From Erythroxylum novogranatense (taxonomy: Eukaryota; Streptophyta; Magnoliopsida; Malpighiales; Erythroxylaceae), in assembly GCA_029891385.1 (NCBI GenBank), contig CM057233.1, positions 26,086,150 through 26,150,149 on the forward strand: a stretch of 64,000 nucleotides of DNA, written 5' to 3'. Position numbers and translations under genes: made by a program. The notes below the pieces were generated by a model. That model saw only the letters and a list, made by a program, of their open reading frames with translations. It ran no database searches and was not told the DNA's origin. This document shows, piece by piece, positions 36,012-47,600 of the stretch. The first letter of the stretch is position 1. Every line of letters starts with the position of its first letter.

Positions 36012-37213
36012 GATAGGCTTTGCAAGTGCACAGGTTTAGTTGTAGCAATCAAGTGTCGATCCTCAAGGACTAGGTCAAATTACTAAATTCACTCTTCTCA
36101 AATTTGCTAAGCAATCAGTTAAGAAAGTTATGTTATTAAGGAAATTGCAATGTACGATAAATAGAATTTTCACTAATATTCTAGGAACTCATTCCAACGA
36201 AGAAATCATGTACTTCTTTATGAAATAAATCGTCGATCTGGTACATTAGCTAACTGTTGTCAATCAATTCTTTCGAAGTAATCAACGTGCTGACTTCAAT
36301 TTTTAAACCAATTTCTTAGATTAAAAACCAAATTCAACCTAATTAACGCCTTTGGATTTTTCTCGTACTCCTAACGAAGAAATCTATTTCTAGATATTCA
36401 TTCAGTTAGATCTAATCTAGCATTTCGGATATTAAACATTACTTTTCAGTTCTTAGTTTAACACCACCCATATTTAATTCAGAACCCTAGATTAGACAGA
36501 TCAGATCAATAATTAACAAAACGACTTTACTGAAATTTAATCAACATTGATCTAAAAAGAAATAAAGTCATAAGGTTTAATACACAATTTCTAAGCTGAA
36601 ATAAATATCCTAGAATAAAGAAATTTAAAGGTCCATAACTGAGTTAGTCATAAAAACTAAATGAACAATTAACATCAACATGAAGGATGAAATTAAAAAT
36701 AGAAAAGGGAGGTAAAAGGAATTCCAATTTTGTCTTAGATCTTGATCTCTCAATCTCTAATGGTCTTTATCGATCTCCGTTTCTCCTTCTCTCCTTCTCT
36801 CCTTCTTCTTTTTCTCTGGTTTCTTCTCCAGTCAAAAACCGTCCTCCTTTCCTCCGTCTTTTCCCTCATATAATTTTCGAAACTGTCAAAATAACTGTCA
36901 TACACGGACCGTGTAAAATTACACGGTCTGACCGTGTAACGATCGAATAAGTTAGGCGATCGGCCAGTATTACGGGCCGCCGTAAAATTACAGTCGACCA
37001 TGTAATCTTTGGGACAATTGAGTGCCATTTGCTTCCATTTACACGGTCCATGTAAATTGACACGGTCTGACCGTGTAAATCTTTAAACCTGCGAAAAATC
37101 AGCCAAAACCCACAGCAGTACCAAATTCACCAAAAACTAAAGAAATACTCAACAATTGATATAAAATCAATGACAAAATAGAACTGGAAAATAACCAAAA
37201 TAACAATATATCA
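36012..37213 (-). repeat. 5' LTR of Athila-like element
   Basis: 1,202 bp. It begins TGATAGGC right after the primer site and a six-base gap, and ends ATATATCA before the GTATC duplication. It carries the same palindromic repeat block (36898-37080) and TATA-like site as its partner. Confidence 0.92.
36898..37080. repeat. Palindromic ACACGG repeats in 5' LTR
   Basis: Counterpart of 20585-20775. The middle unit is partly degraded (GGGCCGCCGTAAAATTACAG near 36974), so two of three units are well preserved. Confidence 0.8.
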
Positions 37214-37218
37214 GTATC

Positions 37219-37700
37219 GTACACCTTTAAGTTGTATATAAATTCTAGAGTCAACTACTGATAGAATGGTTCTCTAAAGTAAAAAAAATCCAAGCAATCG
37301 TTGAATGATATAATCTCCTATATACCATCATCCAAGACTACCTCTCTTAAAACATCATAATTTGTAAACCTTGGTGCTTTAAACTGTCTCATCTTAAAGG
37401 TCTAGTAGTGCTTCCTTTAAGCCTTTATAGTGAAATGTAATAGTAAGTGGTTCCACTGCTTCACTTGCTTTTATGTAAAGCTTAAAGGTGAGTGGGGTGC
37501 TAGAGGTGGTAGTGCATTTGGTTGTGACTACTGTCTCCTCAATTGGTGTGTATGTCCTTGGAGTGGTCACTCATGAAATGGATTAGCATCGACTTTATCC
37601 CTTTTACGTAGGATCGATACTATAGGCCTCTTAGATGGTCTTAGTGGGCCTTCTGTTCTCATCATAATGTTGTAATATAGGAAAAAAAAATACATGAATA
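37219..37700 (-). pseudogene. Env-like ORF of element C, N-terminal part
   Basis: The minus-strand reading shows RTEGPLRPSKRPIV near 37645, then FKAPRFTNYDVLREVVLDDG and FREPFYQ, a stop, then LTLEFIYNLKV at 37219. This follows the N-terminal order of the intact env-like ORF (DEDTLTDLDLLDDVY and TYSNLTLKFFSTISV). The Athila-like element inserted right after this point; the frame continues at 19691. Confidence 0.55.
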
Positions 37701-39443
37701 ACTATCCAAAAGACAATAAGTGACACTTATATCCTATATTAATAAATGTAAAACAAAATGCATAGACACAAAATAGAATAATGTATCACCAAATGATTTG
37801 TTAACCTAAATCATAATATTCCCATGTTCATGTTTTTGTTATTCATGTGTAATGTAACCGTCACTCATATCCTATAATGTAAAATTTTCAACGCATATGT
37901 CTCTTAGCCTAATTCTAGCAACTCATGTAACCAATTCCATAAATTAAACACACTAAAGAAATTAAAATAATTTACATAAGCATCTTAAAACAATTTCATA
38001 TACAGTTTATAATGATTCTAATTCATTTCCTAGCATCCAAAAAATTAATGCATTATGTATATTTAATCAACTATAACCATAAAATATGATTAGAAATTAG
38101 AAATTAGAATTAATTCATCATCCGTCAAAATAATGAAATTAAAAGTGCACTAGGAAAGTAACTAGATAACACTAAAAATATGACAAAGAAAAGTGAAAAT
38201 AAGTGCTAAACGGAATAAAATATGGTTGGGGAGGCTTAAGGGGTTAGAAAATTGTCTAAAACCGAAGGGAAATTTAAGATTTCATAGCAAATAAGAGAAT
38301 AATTTGGATTAAAATGAGGGATTGCAACTTTGGCACTCCCTTTATATGATGAAATATAGCCTCTACATGGTAGGGTCGTGTGCACCTAAAATATGATGTG
38401 TTGGTTTATATAGGGTCAGGTCTAATGAAAAGAGGCAATATAGGAATTACATGGTGGAGTGTTTGACAAAATATAGAGGTTATACAATGATGACATGGGC
38501 CTATATTGATTGAATTAAATGCAAGGGATAAATTAGAAAACTTAGGGTTTAAACACATCTTACATAGGGGTGTGTAAGTCTGATGCTTGAATGTGTTTTA
38601 TTATATTTCTTTTTGTTCTTAAACACGATGTCGACATGGTGCCATTTATACTGACCTAAAGGTGTGTTTTGGAACACGAGGGTTACAACCTGATATGTAG
38701 GGGTCGTGTTTTTAAGTGGCACATTCTATTTCTTTTTGATCTATTAACACTTATGAAAATGGGGGTTGGCATGAGAGAAACACAATAAGGTATGTTGAAA
38801 CACAACCTCTTCATGGTGCCATGTAAGGAGCATGTTCAAGAATGACATATTTTTTTGCTCTTCCTTAGTCAACATGGTGCTAGACATTATGGCATATAGG
38901 AATAGTATTGACTTGAAAACTTGCAAAATCAAAAACTCCAAAACACTTTTCATGAAACAATCATGATTTAATAGAATAAGACTAAAAAGTTCATATTAAC
39001 TAATTATATAAATCACTAGTAACTAAACAATAATTCTAAAATATGAAAAACTAATAAAGTGTTGGGTTGTCTTACAAAAAAAACACTTTTTTAGTCATAA
39101 GTTGAAACTATTGAAAGCAATAATTTTAAAAAATGAAAAGTAACAGAGTGTTAAGTTGCCTGATAAAAAACACTTATTTTAGATTATAAGCTCGATCCTT
39201 TTTTGCTCACTTCAACTTAAAAGACCCCTAATTGTGGTGTCTATACTACCTTGAAGTCCATCCCCAACTTTACTCTTCTTCTTCATAATAGTATTACTTT
39301 AAGGCTTTTTTTATGATTTCCATAAATAAAGTCACTCTTCTACTTTAACTTATTGTACATAATGCTTGCCACCTTAGAGTTTGTTGCAATCATATCCTAG
39401 TCAACCTAAGATGTTTGAATGTAATCAAACCAAAGTAAAGGTA
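37701..39443 (-). other. Decayed gypsy spacer of element C
   Basis: No gene. 38340-38830 contains several GGGTCGTG and GGTGTGTAAG-type blocks. 39062 and 39153 start two imperfect copies, about 91 bases apart, of a decayed GGGTTGCCTCCCA block. A Lys-rich remnant after the protease can be read around 39290-39440 on the minus strand. Where reverse transcriptase and integrase would be expected, no such motif is seen. Confidence 0.45.
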
Positions 39444-39989
39444 ATTGTTGTTGGACCCCGAACCTTGAAGCGAAAATTAGAAATACGAAAATGAAAATAA
39501 ATGAGTATTTTTGTATAAAATCTGTGTTATAGATGAGGAAATGTGAATTATGTATGGATGGTGAGTTGAGGAACCTTAAGTAAGAACTATGGTGATATAT
39601 GTGAGATCTTATGCATAAGCAAGAGGGGAACTTGGTGAATGACATAATGCTATTTGTTGGACCCCGATCTTTAATTGGAATTTAGAAATAGTAAATGAAA
39701 TTGAATGAGTGTTTTGTTTAAGTATTATGTTATAGATGAAATTATGCTTTAAGGAAATTTTGAGAAAAGAATTATGAGTTTTCAATGTATTTGATAATTG
39801 CGGAGATTTGTATGGGTTATGAAAGTTTAAGCGAATGAATTGATTGAAAAGTTAGTAGAAAATCAAGAAATAAAGAGAAAAGTGAGAGAATTTGAAAAAT
39901 TAAGAAAGTTGACTTTTGGAGATAGAAAGTTTGACTTGAGAGTTGACTTTTTGTTTGAGGAAAAATTTGAGAAAATTGTCTTCTGGAAA

Positions 39990-41110
39990 CTTGTAGTTTA
40001 TGTCAAGAGCTTTCTGTAGTCATAAAGTTTGATATTTTTCGATATCGGAAGTGAGAGTTATGACCAGTCAAAATTCGCTTGGAGTTTGACTTTTTGAAGA
40101 AAAAACTGACTTTTTGATTTAGGCAAAATTCGAGAAAATGATCAACATAAAAATTGTAGCCTCTGTCGAGAGCTTTTTTTGGACATAAAGTTTGCTATTT
40201 TTCGATGTCGGGATTGAGAGATATGAATTTATGAAGATATGCTTTGTTTTGAAAATGCTATTAAGTATAGATTTGTGTGTTTTATGCTTCGAGGCCACTT
40301 GTCGTGTGGATTTAGTTTGAATTAGAGTAAGTGGTCTTCATGAAAGTTTTAGATGATGTTTTTATCTTTCCATTGATATAAAGCTTGCAATTTTTTGATA
40401 TCGAGGCTAGGAGTTATGAGCGATTAAAAATTGGAAGTCGTTTAGGAAAAGCTATTTTGGACAGAATCTTTGATTGAGGTTTTGACCCCTTTCGAGACCT
40501 AATTTGATTTTGAGTACTTCAGGGAAGTTGTAGAGCTTCCTTTGATCTTTTTATTGACACTAAATTTGTCAAATTCCGAGTTCGGGATCGAGAGATATGA
40601 TTTTGGAAAAGTTCAGTTTTGAAGTTCCATTACTTTGTTTTTAATCCGATCCCTTTTGTAATCTTTTGCTTATAATTCCTTCGTCCGACATCCGATTGAT
40701 TTGATTCTTGAAGCGTTGGATTCCTAAGACAATTAATTTCCTTTTTATGAAGAATTATGATTTTTAGGAGATTAAATGGAAAGAGACTGATTGAACCAAA
40801 GTAAGAGATTTGGTTATAGGTTATAAGTTGGATAATTTTCTGAACATGGTTCAGTATTTTACGAAATTCGGGATCTGTACAACTCCGATTGAGTTGATTA
40901 TTGAGGCAAAATAAAATTAAGATATAGGGCTACAACTCTTGTGAAGGGATTGAAATTTAATTTCATCCCTAAGATTGTTAATTTCTGGAATTAAATTAGC
41001 GTAATGTTCAGTCTCGGATTTTGTGAAGATCCGATAGTATTTCGGCTATAACTTCTTCGTTTCTGATCCGAATTGAGCGCGGTTGGTGGCGTTGGATTCG
41101 TATGATCTAG
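39990..41110 (+). repeat. Semi-tandem units of about 165-195 bp inside LTR A
   Basis: Diverged units each contain a TGTAG..AGCTT block followed by an ATTTTTCGATATCGG-type block and GAGAGATATGA. The second block occurs at 40039, 40202, 40396 and 40577, spacings 163, 194 and 181. From about 40680 a second unit type (CCGA..TTGATTCTTGAAGC) recurs near 40890 and 41065. LTRs B and C carry the same series, and weaker copies appear in the outer LTR (54040-54125, 54620-54710). Confidence 0.6.
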
Positions 41111-41547
41111 AGGAAAACTTTTCAAGAAGAAAGCTTGTCCAAATTATTTCGTTTAAATGCTTGAAAACAGGACGCAAGTAGTCAGTTTTTCAAAATCCTG
41201 TGCAGGGGCAATGGTGGAATATTGCTTAAATGGAGGGGCAATTGGGTAATTGGCCACTCATTAAATGAAACACCATATGAGCTGTCATTTTTATGAGAAG
41301 AAAAGCAGCAGTGAAGCACGACAATTGCACAAAATAAGAAAGAAAGAAATAAGAAGAAGAGAGAAGAAGAAACGAAGAGGAAGGAGAATAATGAAGCAAT
41401 CGGTTATGGAGGAGAAGAAGGAAGGTGAAATTTTCGATTTTTCTCCATGATTCTCAAGGGTTTTCGTTTGTTTTCAAGGGGGAAAGAGGATGAAAGAAGG
41501 TGAAAGCTCCATGGCATCCAATAAATCTGAAAATGAAGAGAGAGAAG

Positions 41548-43475
41548 GTAAGAGAGAGGTTTTTGTGATTTTGAATTTTTGATGAGTTTGTTGGTTGATT
41601 TGGCTTGGAAGGGATATGAATTGAGTTTTCTTATGATTAATTGAAGTGTTTATGTTAAAATGATGATTAAGTTTGGATTAATGTAAGTTAGGGATTATGC
41701 CTAAGTTTTGAGTTTGGGGTTTTTAGGAATAGATGCTTTAGAAACCTTAGAAATGATATGGATTTGTTAATTTCATGATCAATTTTGAAGATTTCATGTT
41801 GAAATTGATTCAATTTTGGGAAAATTGTGATTTAGGGGTTAGGCCAAATTTGTGAATTGGGGGTTTTTGAAATTGATGATTTAGATATCTTGGAATTAGT
41901 ATGAATTGATGAATTATGACATCAATTTTAAGGATTATGTTATTTATGATATTGAATTTGTATAAATTGGTTTAGGCCAATTTTAAGATTTGGGGATTTT
42001 TGGAATTTATGATATAGATAGATTGATTTTATATGAAATTGGTATTTTCTAAGTCCAATTTGAAGAATTAAGTGAATTATGATATTTATTTTGGATAATT
42101 ATGACTTAGGGAATTTTAAGGTTGGGGAAAGAAGAAGGAATTTGGAGATTCGATGCTTTGGACAAAGTATTAGCGTAAATTCGAGGTGGGTGATGTATTT
42201 ATATTTTGAATTATGAGTAAATTATGTGATTTTGAAAAATCAAGGAAAGAATAATATTTCTGAAATTATGTTTTTAAAGGATTTGAAAATAATTATTCAA
42301 AAGGTTACGTTAAAATGTTTGAAAATGATACGGAAAAATTGTAGAAAAATTGAGAATACGAGATTTATGAAAATTGTGTTTTCGCATTTTTGAAAAATGT
42401 GAACCATGTTGTTTTATGCATTAATATATGTTGATTGTGGGTTGAAAGAAATACTTGCATTCCTTTTTATGCATTTGATTGATATACGATTAATTGAGTA
42501 ATTGAATATGATTGTTATATAAATGAATGTGAATATGTGTGCATGTGTCAAGCATTTTGACACGATTTGATATGATGATATGAAGATTTAGAAAATCACG
42601 ATTTTTGAAAAATGCCTTGGGCAATTTGAATTCTCTTTCCGCTTATGTGTTATGTGAGTTTGGTCAGGTCCTTTTGTGAGTCAGTGCACTGTCTCTACTT
42701 GTTTATAGCCTTCTCCCGGCTGCCCGCAAGTGGCTTAGGAGTTTCGATTTCGGACTCCCAAATCGTTTGATGTGTTTTATGTATTGAGTTAAGAGTTTAT
42801 GTGTTTTGTGATATGAAGTGATTGCATTCATGTTTATGAGAAATTTTGAGAAATGAGGAAAAGGGTTTTCAACCATGAAATTATAGAAATTTGATATGAA
42901 AAGTTTGGAAAATTGAAAGGTTTGAAGAAAATGCTTGAAAAGTTGAAAAGTTTGAAAAGATAAGCCCTTTGGCTAAAAGTTATGAAAATGATTTCGCTTA
43001 TTATTCATTTTATAAATATGTTACCCACGAGCTTCCAGCTCACCCCTTTCATCCCTCGTCTCCGTGTTTCTAAGCGGAGATCGGATGAAAGAGCGTCAAG
43101 TTCGATTTTGCCGCATTTGCATTTTTGTTTAAATTGAGAATTGATATTGTTTTGGCTTGAATTTCCTTTTGTGTATATAAAGCGCTTATTACGGGATGTA
43201 TATGAATTCGAGACTTGGATATTGATTTTATGATCATAACTGAGTATGATTATGCTTTATGTATGTAATTGGATATTGAATGTGGATTTTGCATATGTAT
43301 TTGAGATATTAAATGTGGTTGGGATTGATTGAGATTTTATATGATCGATTGAGGATTTTTGAAGTGTTAGGTTTAGATGTGCGTTTCTGCTGGTGTTTCG
43401 GATTCCGGACGGGAGGTCCGATGTTGATTTGTGTTGTTGGGTTGAGATATTAGAAGTGTATTTTTGCCTTTGCAG
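41548..43475 (+). other. Possible leader intron in LTR A
   Basis: A GTAAG donor (41548) lies just after the purine-rich leader and a TTTGCAG acceptor (43469-43475) near the LTR 3' end. The outer LTR has the same arrangement (GTAAGT 55792, TTTGCAG 57388), and S1 has GTAAGT at 24693 and TTTTCAG at 26144. Conservation of the pair in related and less related LTRs suggests splicing of the leader transcript, but it has not been shown. Confidence 0.35.
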
Positions 43476-43959
43476 GAAATTTTGGACTGTCAAAATACAG
43501 CCGTTATGTTGCCCAATTTTCGGTAAAAATCGGGTTAAGATAAGAATAAGAATTAAGAAGTTAGTTTGATAAGGATGAGATTTGCGTGATTAAGACAAAT
43601 TATATGAATTGAGTGTTATATGAGGATAAATTTCCAAAAAGGAAATTGTATGGATTGATTATGATTTGAATGTGATTGAGTAAAGAGAAAAGGAATGAAT
43701 AAGAGAAAAAAAAATTATACCGGGTTTGGATAGTCTAGGTTTCCAACGCGAATGTGTTTATGTGTTCTTGATTGTTCTCGGATGTCGGCTCCGTTTGTGA
43801 AGTATCGATTCCGCTTCGCTTCGTTTTGCTTCGATACTTTCGTTTTTCGTTTCGCTTCAGCTATTGCTTTGTTTTCGCTTCGCTTTGCATTATGTCTTCC
43901 GCATTTCGTTTTCCGTTTTCCGGTTGGGATCTGGTTCCCGGATCGGGTCCCAACATTTA

Positions 43960-43970
43960 TGGTATCAGAG
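43960..43970 (+). promoter_or_regulatory. tRNA-iMet primer-binding site, segment 1
   Basis: TGGTATCAGAG four bases after LTR A matches the complement of the plant initiator tRNA-Met 3' end except the last base (T for C). Confidence 0.8.
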
Positions 43971-44671
43971 TCCAGTATTATGGTCATACTTGGGCGTTTG
44001 TGTCTAGCTGGTGTGTATAAGAAGAATGTTCAAGCATAAGATTGAATTTGTGAGATTGTGATAAAGATAAAGTGCATACCAAAGTGCTTGATAGATGCAG
44101 ATGATAAGAATGTTAAGTGATTTTAGGAAATTGTGCATGAAATTGAGATTTGAAGTTCATGAGGAATTAGGATGATTTGATTTTGTATATTCATTTGTGA
44201 GTGAAAGATGAGCATGGAGATGGATTTTTATGAAGTATGTGAAGACCTCATTAAGTGATTGATGAGGGTTAAGAACTTTGATGAATTTTAGGTTTGTGAT
44301 TATGAAATCGTGATTAAAATTTCATGATGAATCTTGATGACTTGCTTTTGGATATTTATCTGTGAGATGAAATGAGGAATGATTGAGAGATGAGATAAAG
44401 GATAAAAATATATGTGAAAGATCAATATGTTGATTTTGGATGATTATTGGCCCATATTGGGTTCCTTAAGAAATGGGACCTTTGACTTGTGAAAATGTGT
44501 TAAGAAATATTTTATTTGAGGAAATAGTGTTTTGATATAAATGAGAAGTGAAAAATAGTGATTAAGTTAAGAATATGTGTGATAAGAAATTGATAAGAAA
44601 GTAATGTGACTATTATTAGGAGGATATGTTACTTGATGACTATGTATGAATTTCGAGGAAGAAATTCTTTT

Positions 44672-44685
44672 AAGAGGGGGAGAAA
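44672..44685 (+). promoter_or_regulatory. Polypurine tract, segment 1
   Basis: AAGAGGGGGAGAAA directly before TGTTGG of LTR B. The same tract lies at 49692-49705 before LTR C. Confidence 0.85.
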
Positions 44686-47600
44686 TGTTGGACCCGATCT
44701 TTAATTGGAATTTAGAAATAGTAAATGAAATTGAATGAGTGTTTTGTTTAAGTATTATGTTATAGATGAAATTATGCTTTAAGGAAATTTTGAGAAAAGA
44801 ATTATGAGTTTTCAATGTATTTGATAATTGTGGAGATTTGTATGGGTTATAAAAGTTTAAGCGAATGAATTGATTGAAAAGTTAGTAGAAAATCAAGAAA
44901 TAAAGAGAAAACTGAGAGAATTTGAAAAATTAAGAAAGTTGACTTTTGGAGATAGAAAGTTTGACTTGAGAGTTGACTTTTTGTTTGAGACAAAATTTGA
45001 GAAAATTATCTTATGGAAACTTGTAGTTTATGTCAAGAGCTTTTTGTAACCATAAAATTTGGTATTTTTCGATATCGGAAGTGAGAGTTATGATCAGTCA
45101 AAGTTCGCTTGGAATTTGACTTTTTGAAGAAAAAGTTGACTTTTTGATTTAGGCAAAATTCGATAAAATGATCAACATGAAAATTGTAGCCTCTGTCGAG
45201 AGCTTTTTGTGGACGTAAAGTTCGTTATTTTTCGATGTCGGGATTGAGAGATATGAATTTCTGAAGATATGCTTTGTTTTGAAAATGCTATTAAGTATAG
45301 ATTTGTGTGTTCTATGCTTCGAGGCCACTCGTCGTACGGATTTAGTTTGAATTAGAGTAAGTGGTCTTCATGAAAGTTTTAGATGATATTTTTATATTTC
45401 CATTGATATAAAGCTTGCAATTTTTCGATATCGGGGCAAGGAGTTATGAGCGATTAAAAATTGGATGTCGTTTAGGAAAAGCTGTTTTGGACAGAATCTT
45501 TGATTGAGGTTTTAACCTCTTTCGAGACCTAATTTGATTTTGAGTACTTCAGGGAAGTTGTAGAGATTCCTTTGATCTTTTTATTGACACCAAATTTGTC
45601 AAATTCTGAGTTCGGGATCGAGAGATATGATTTTGGAAAAGTTCGGTTTTGAAGTTCCATTACTTTGTTTTTAATCCGATCCCTTTTGTAATCTTTTGCT
45701 TATAATTCCTTCGTCCGACATCCGATTGATTTGATTCTCAAAGCTTTGGATTCCTAAGACAATTAATTTCCTTTTTATGAAGAATTATGATTTTTAGGAG
45801 ATTAAATGAAAAGAGACTGATTGAACCAAAGTAAGAGATTTGATTATAGGTTATAAGTTGGATAATTTTCTGAACATGGTTCAGTATTTTACGAAATTCG
45901 GGATCTGTACAACTCCGATTGAGTTGATTCTTGAGGCCAAATAAAATTAAGATATAGGGCTACAACTTTTGTGAAGGGATCAAAATTTAATTTCATCCCT
46001 AAGATTGTTAATTTCTGGAATTAAATTAGAGTAATGTTCAGTCTCGGATTTTGTGAAGGTCCGATAGTATTTCGGCTATAACTTCTTCGTTTCTGATCCG
46101 AATTGAGCGCGGTCGGTGGCGTTGGATTCGTATGATCTAGAGAAACAATTTTCACGAAGAAAGTTTGTCCAAATTATTTCGTTTAGATGCTTGAAAACAG
46201 GACGCAAGTAGTCAGTTTTTCAAAATCCTGTGCAGGGGCAATGGTGAAATATTGCTTAAATGGAGGGGCAATTGGGTAATTGGCCACTCATTAAATGAAA
46301 CACCATATGAGCTGTCATTTTTATGAGAAGAAAAGCAGCAGTGAAGCACGACAATTGCACAAAATAAGAAAGAAAGAAATAAGAAGAAGAGAGAAGAAGA
46401 AACGAAGAGGAAGGAGAATAATGAAGCAATCGGTTATGGAGGAGAAGGAAGGTGAAATTTTCGATTTTTCTCCATGATTCTCAAGGGTTTTCGTTTGTTT
46501 TCAAGGGGAAAGAGGATGAAAGAAGTTGAAAACTCCATGGCATCCAATAAATCCAAAAATGAAGAGAGAGAAGGTAAGAGAGAGGTTTTTGTGATTTTGA
46601 ATTTTTGATGAGTTTGTTGATTGATTTGGCTTGGAAGGGATATGAATTGAGTTTTCCTATGATTAATTGAAGTGTTTATGTTAAAATGATGATTAAGTTT
46701 GGATTAATGTAAGTTAGGGATTATGCCTAAGTTTTGAGTTTGGGGTTTTTAGGAATAGATGCTTTAGAAACCTTAGAAATGATATGGATTTGTTAATTTC
46801 ATGATCAATTTTGAAGATTTCATGTTGAAATTGATTCAATTTTGGGAAAATTGTGATTTAGGGGTTAGGCCAAATTTGTGAATTGGGGGTTTTTGAAATT
46901 GATGATTTAGATATCTTGGAATTAGTATGAATTGATGAATTATGACATCAATTTTAAGGATTATGTTATTTATGATATTGAATTTGTATAAATTGGTTTA
47001 GGCCAATTTTAAGATTTGGGGATTTTTGGAATTTATGATTTAGATAGATTGATTTTATATGGAATTGGTGTTTTCTAAGTCCAATTTGAAGAATTAAGTG
47101 AATTATGATATTTATTTTGGATAATTATGGCTTAGGGAATTTTAAGGTTGAAGAAAGAAGAAGGAATTTGGAGATTCGATGCTTTGGACAAAGTATTAGC
47201 ATCAATTCGAGGTGGGTGATGTATTTATTTTTTGAATTATGAGTAAATTATGTGATTTTGAAAAATCAAGAAAAGAATAATATTTCTGAAATTATGTTTT
47301 TAAAGGATTTGAAAATAATTATTCAAAGGGTTACGTTAAAATGTTTGAAAATGATACGGAAAAATTGTAGAAAAATTGAGAACACGAGATTTATGAAAAT
47401 TGTGTTTTCGCATTTTTGAAAAATGTGAACCATGTTGTTTTATGCATTAATATATGTTGATTGTGGGTTGAAAGAAATACTTGCATTCCTTTTTATGCAT
47501 TTGATTGATATACGATTAATTGAGTAATTGAATATGATTGTTATATAAATGAATGTGAATATGTGTGCATGTGTCAAGCATTTTGACACGATTTGATATG

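Larger units (their letters stand above)
19697..37213 (-). mobile_element. Full-length Athila-like Ty3/gypsy element with two nested solo LTRs
   Basis: 17,517 bp bounded by LTRs (19697-20906 and 36012-37213) with TGATA/TATCA ends, and a perfect duplication GTATC (19692-19696 and 37214-37218). Minus-strand order: 5' LTR, tRNA-Asp primer site, gag-protease, reverse transcriptase, RNase H, integrase, env-like ORF, 3' region, polypurine tract, 3' LTR. Removing the solo LTRs 23917-26529 and 29195-33166 (each with one 5-bp duplication) leaves about 10.9 kb, normal for Athila elements. The first ~450 aligned LTR bases show about 14 differences, 13 of them transitions, so the insertion is moderately recent. 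Coding parts carry stops, so it is not autonomous now. Confidence 0.92.
39655..43955 (+). repeat. LTR A of the array
   Basis: 4,301 bp, TGTTGGACCCCGATC to GGGTCCCAACA. Across the 5' 3.3 kb it differs from B and C at dozens of sites where those two agree; near its 3' end it agrees with B. Confidence 0.88.
43956..44685 (+). other. Internal segment 1 of the array (730 bp)
   Basis: No ORF with recognisable similarity. It starts with the primer site and ends with the polypurine tract. Beyond the first ~60 bases it is nearly identical to segment 2 (48976-49705), differing by a few substitutions and TG insertions, so the duplication is recent. Confidence 0.85.

Noticed and set aside
43752..44039. 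Phe/Arg/Cys-rich frames at the LTR ends (43752, 48775, 53406)
   Set aside because: They come from GCTTCGCTTCG-type repeats at the LTR 3' ends and shift frame between copies.
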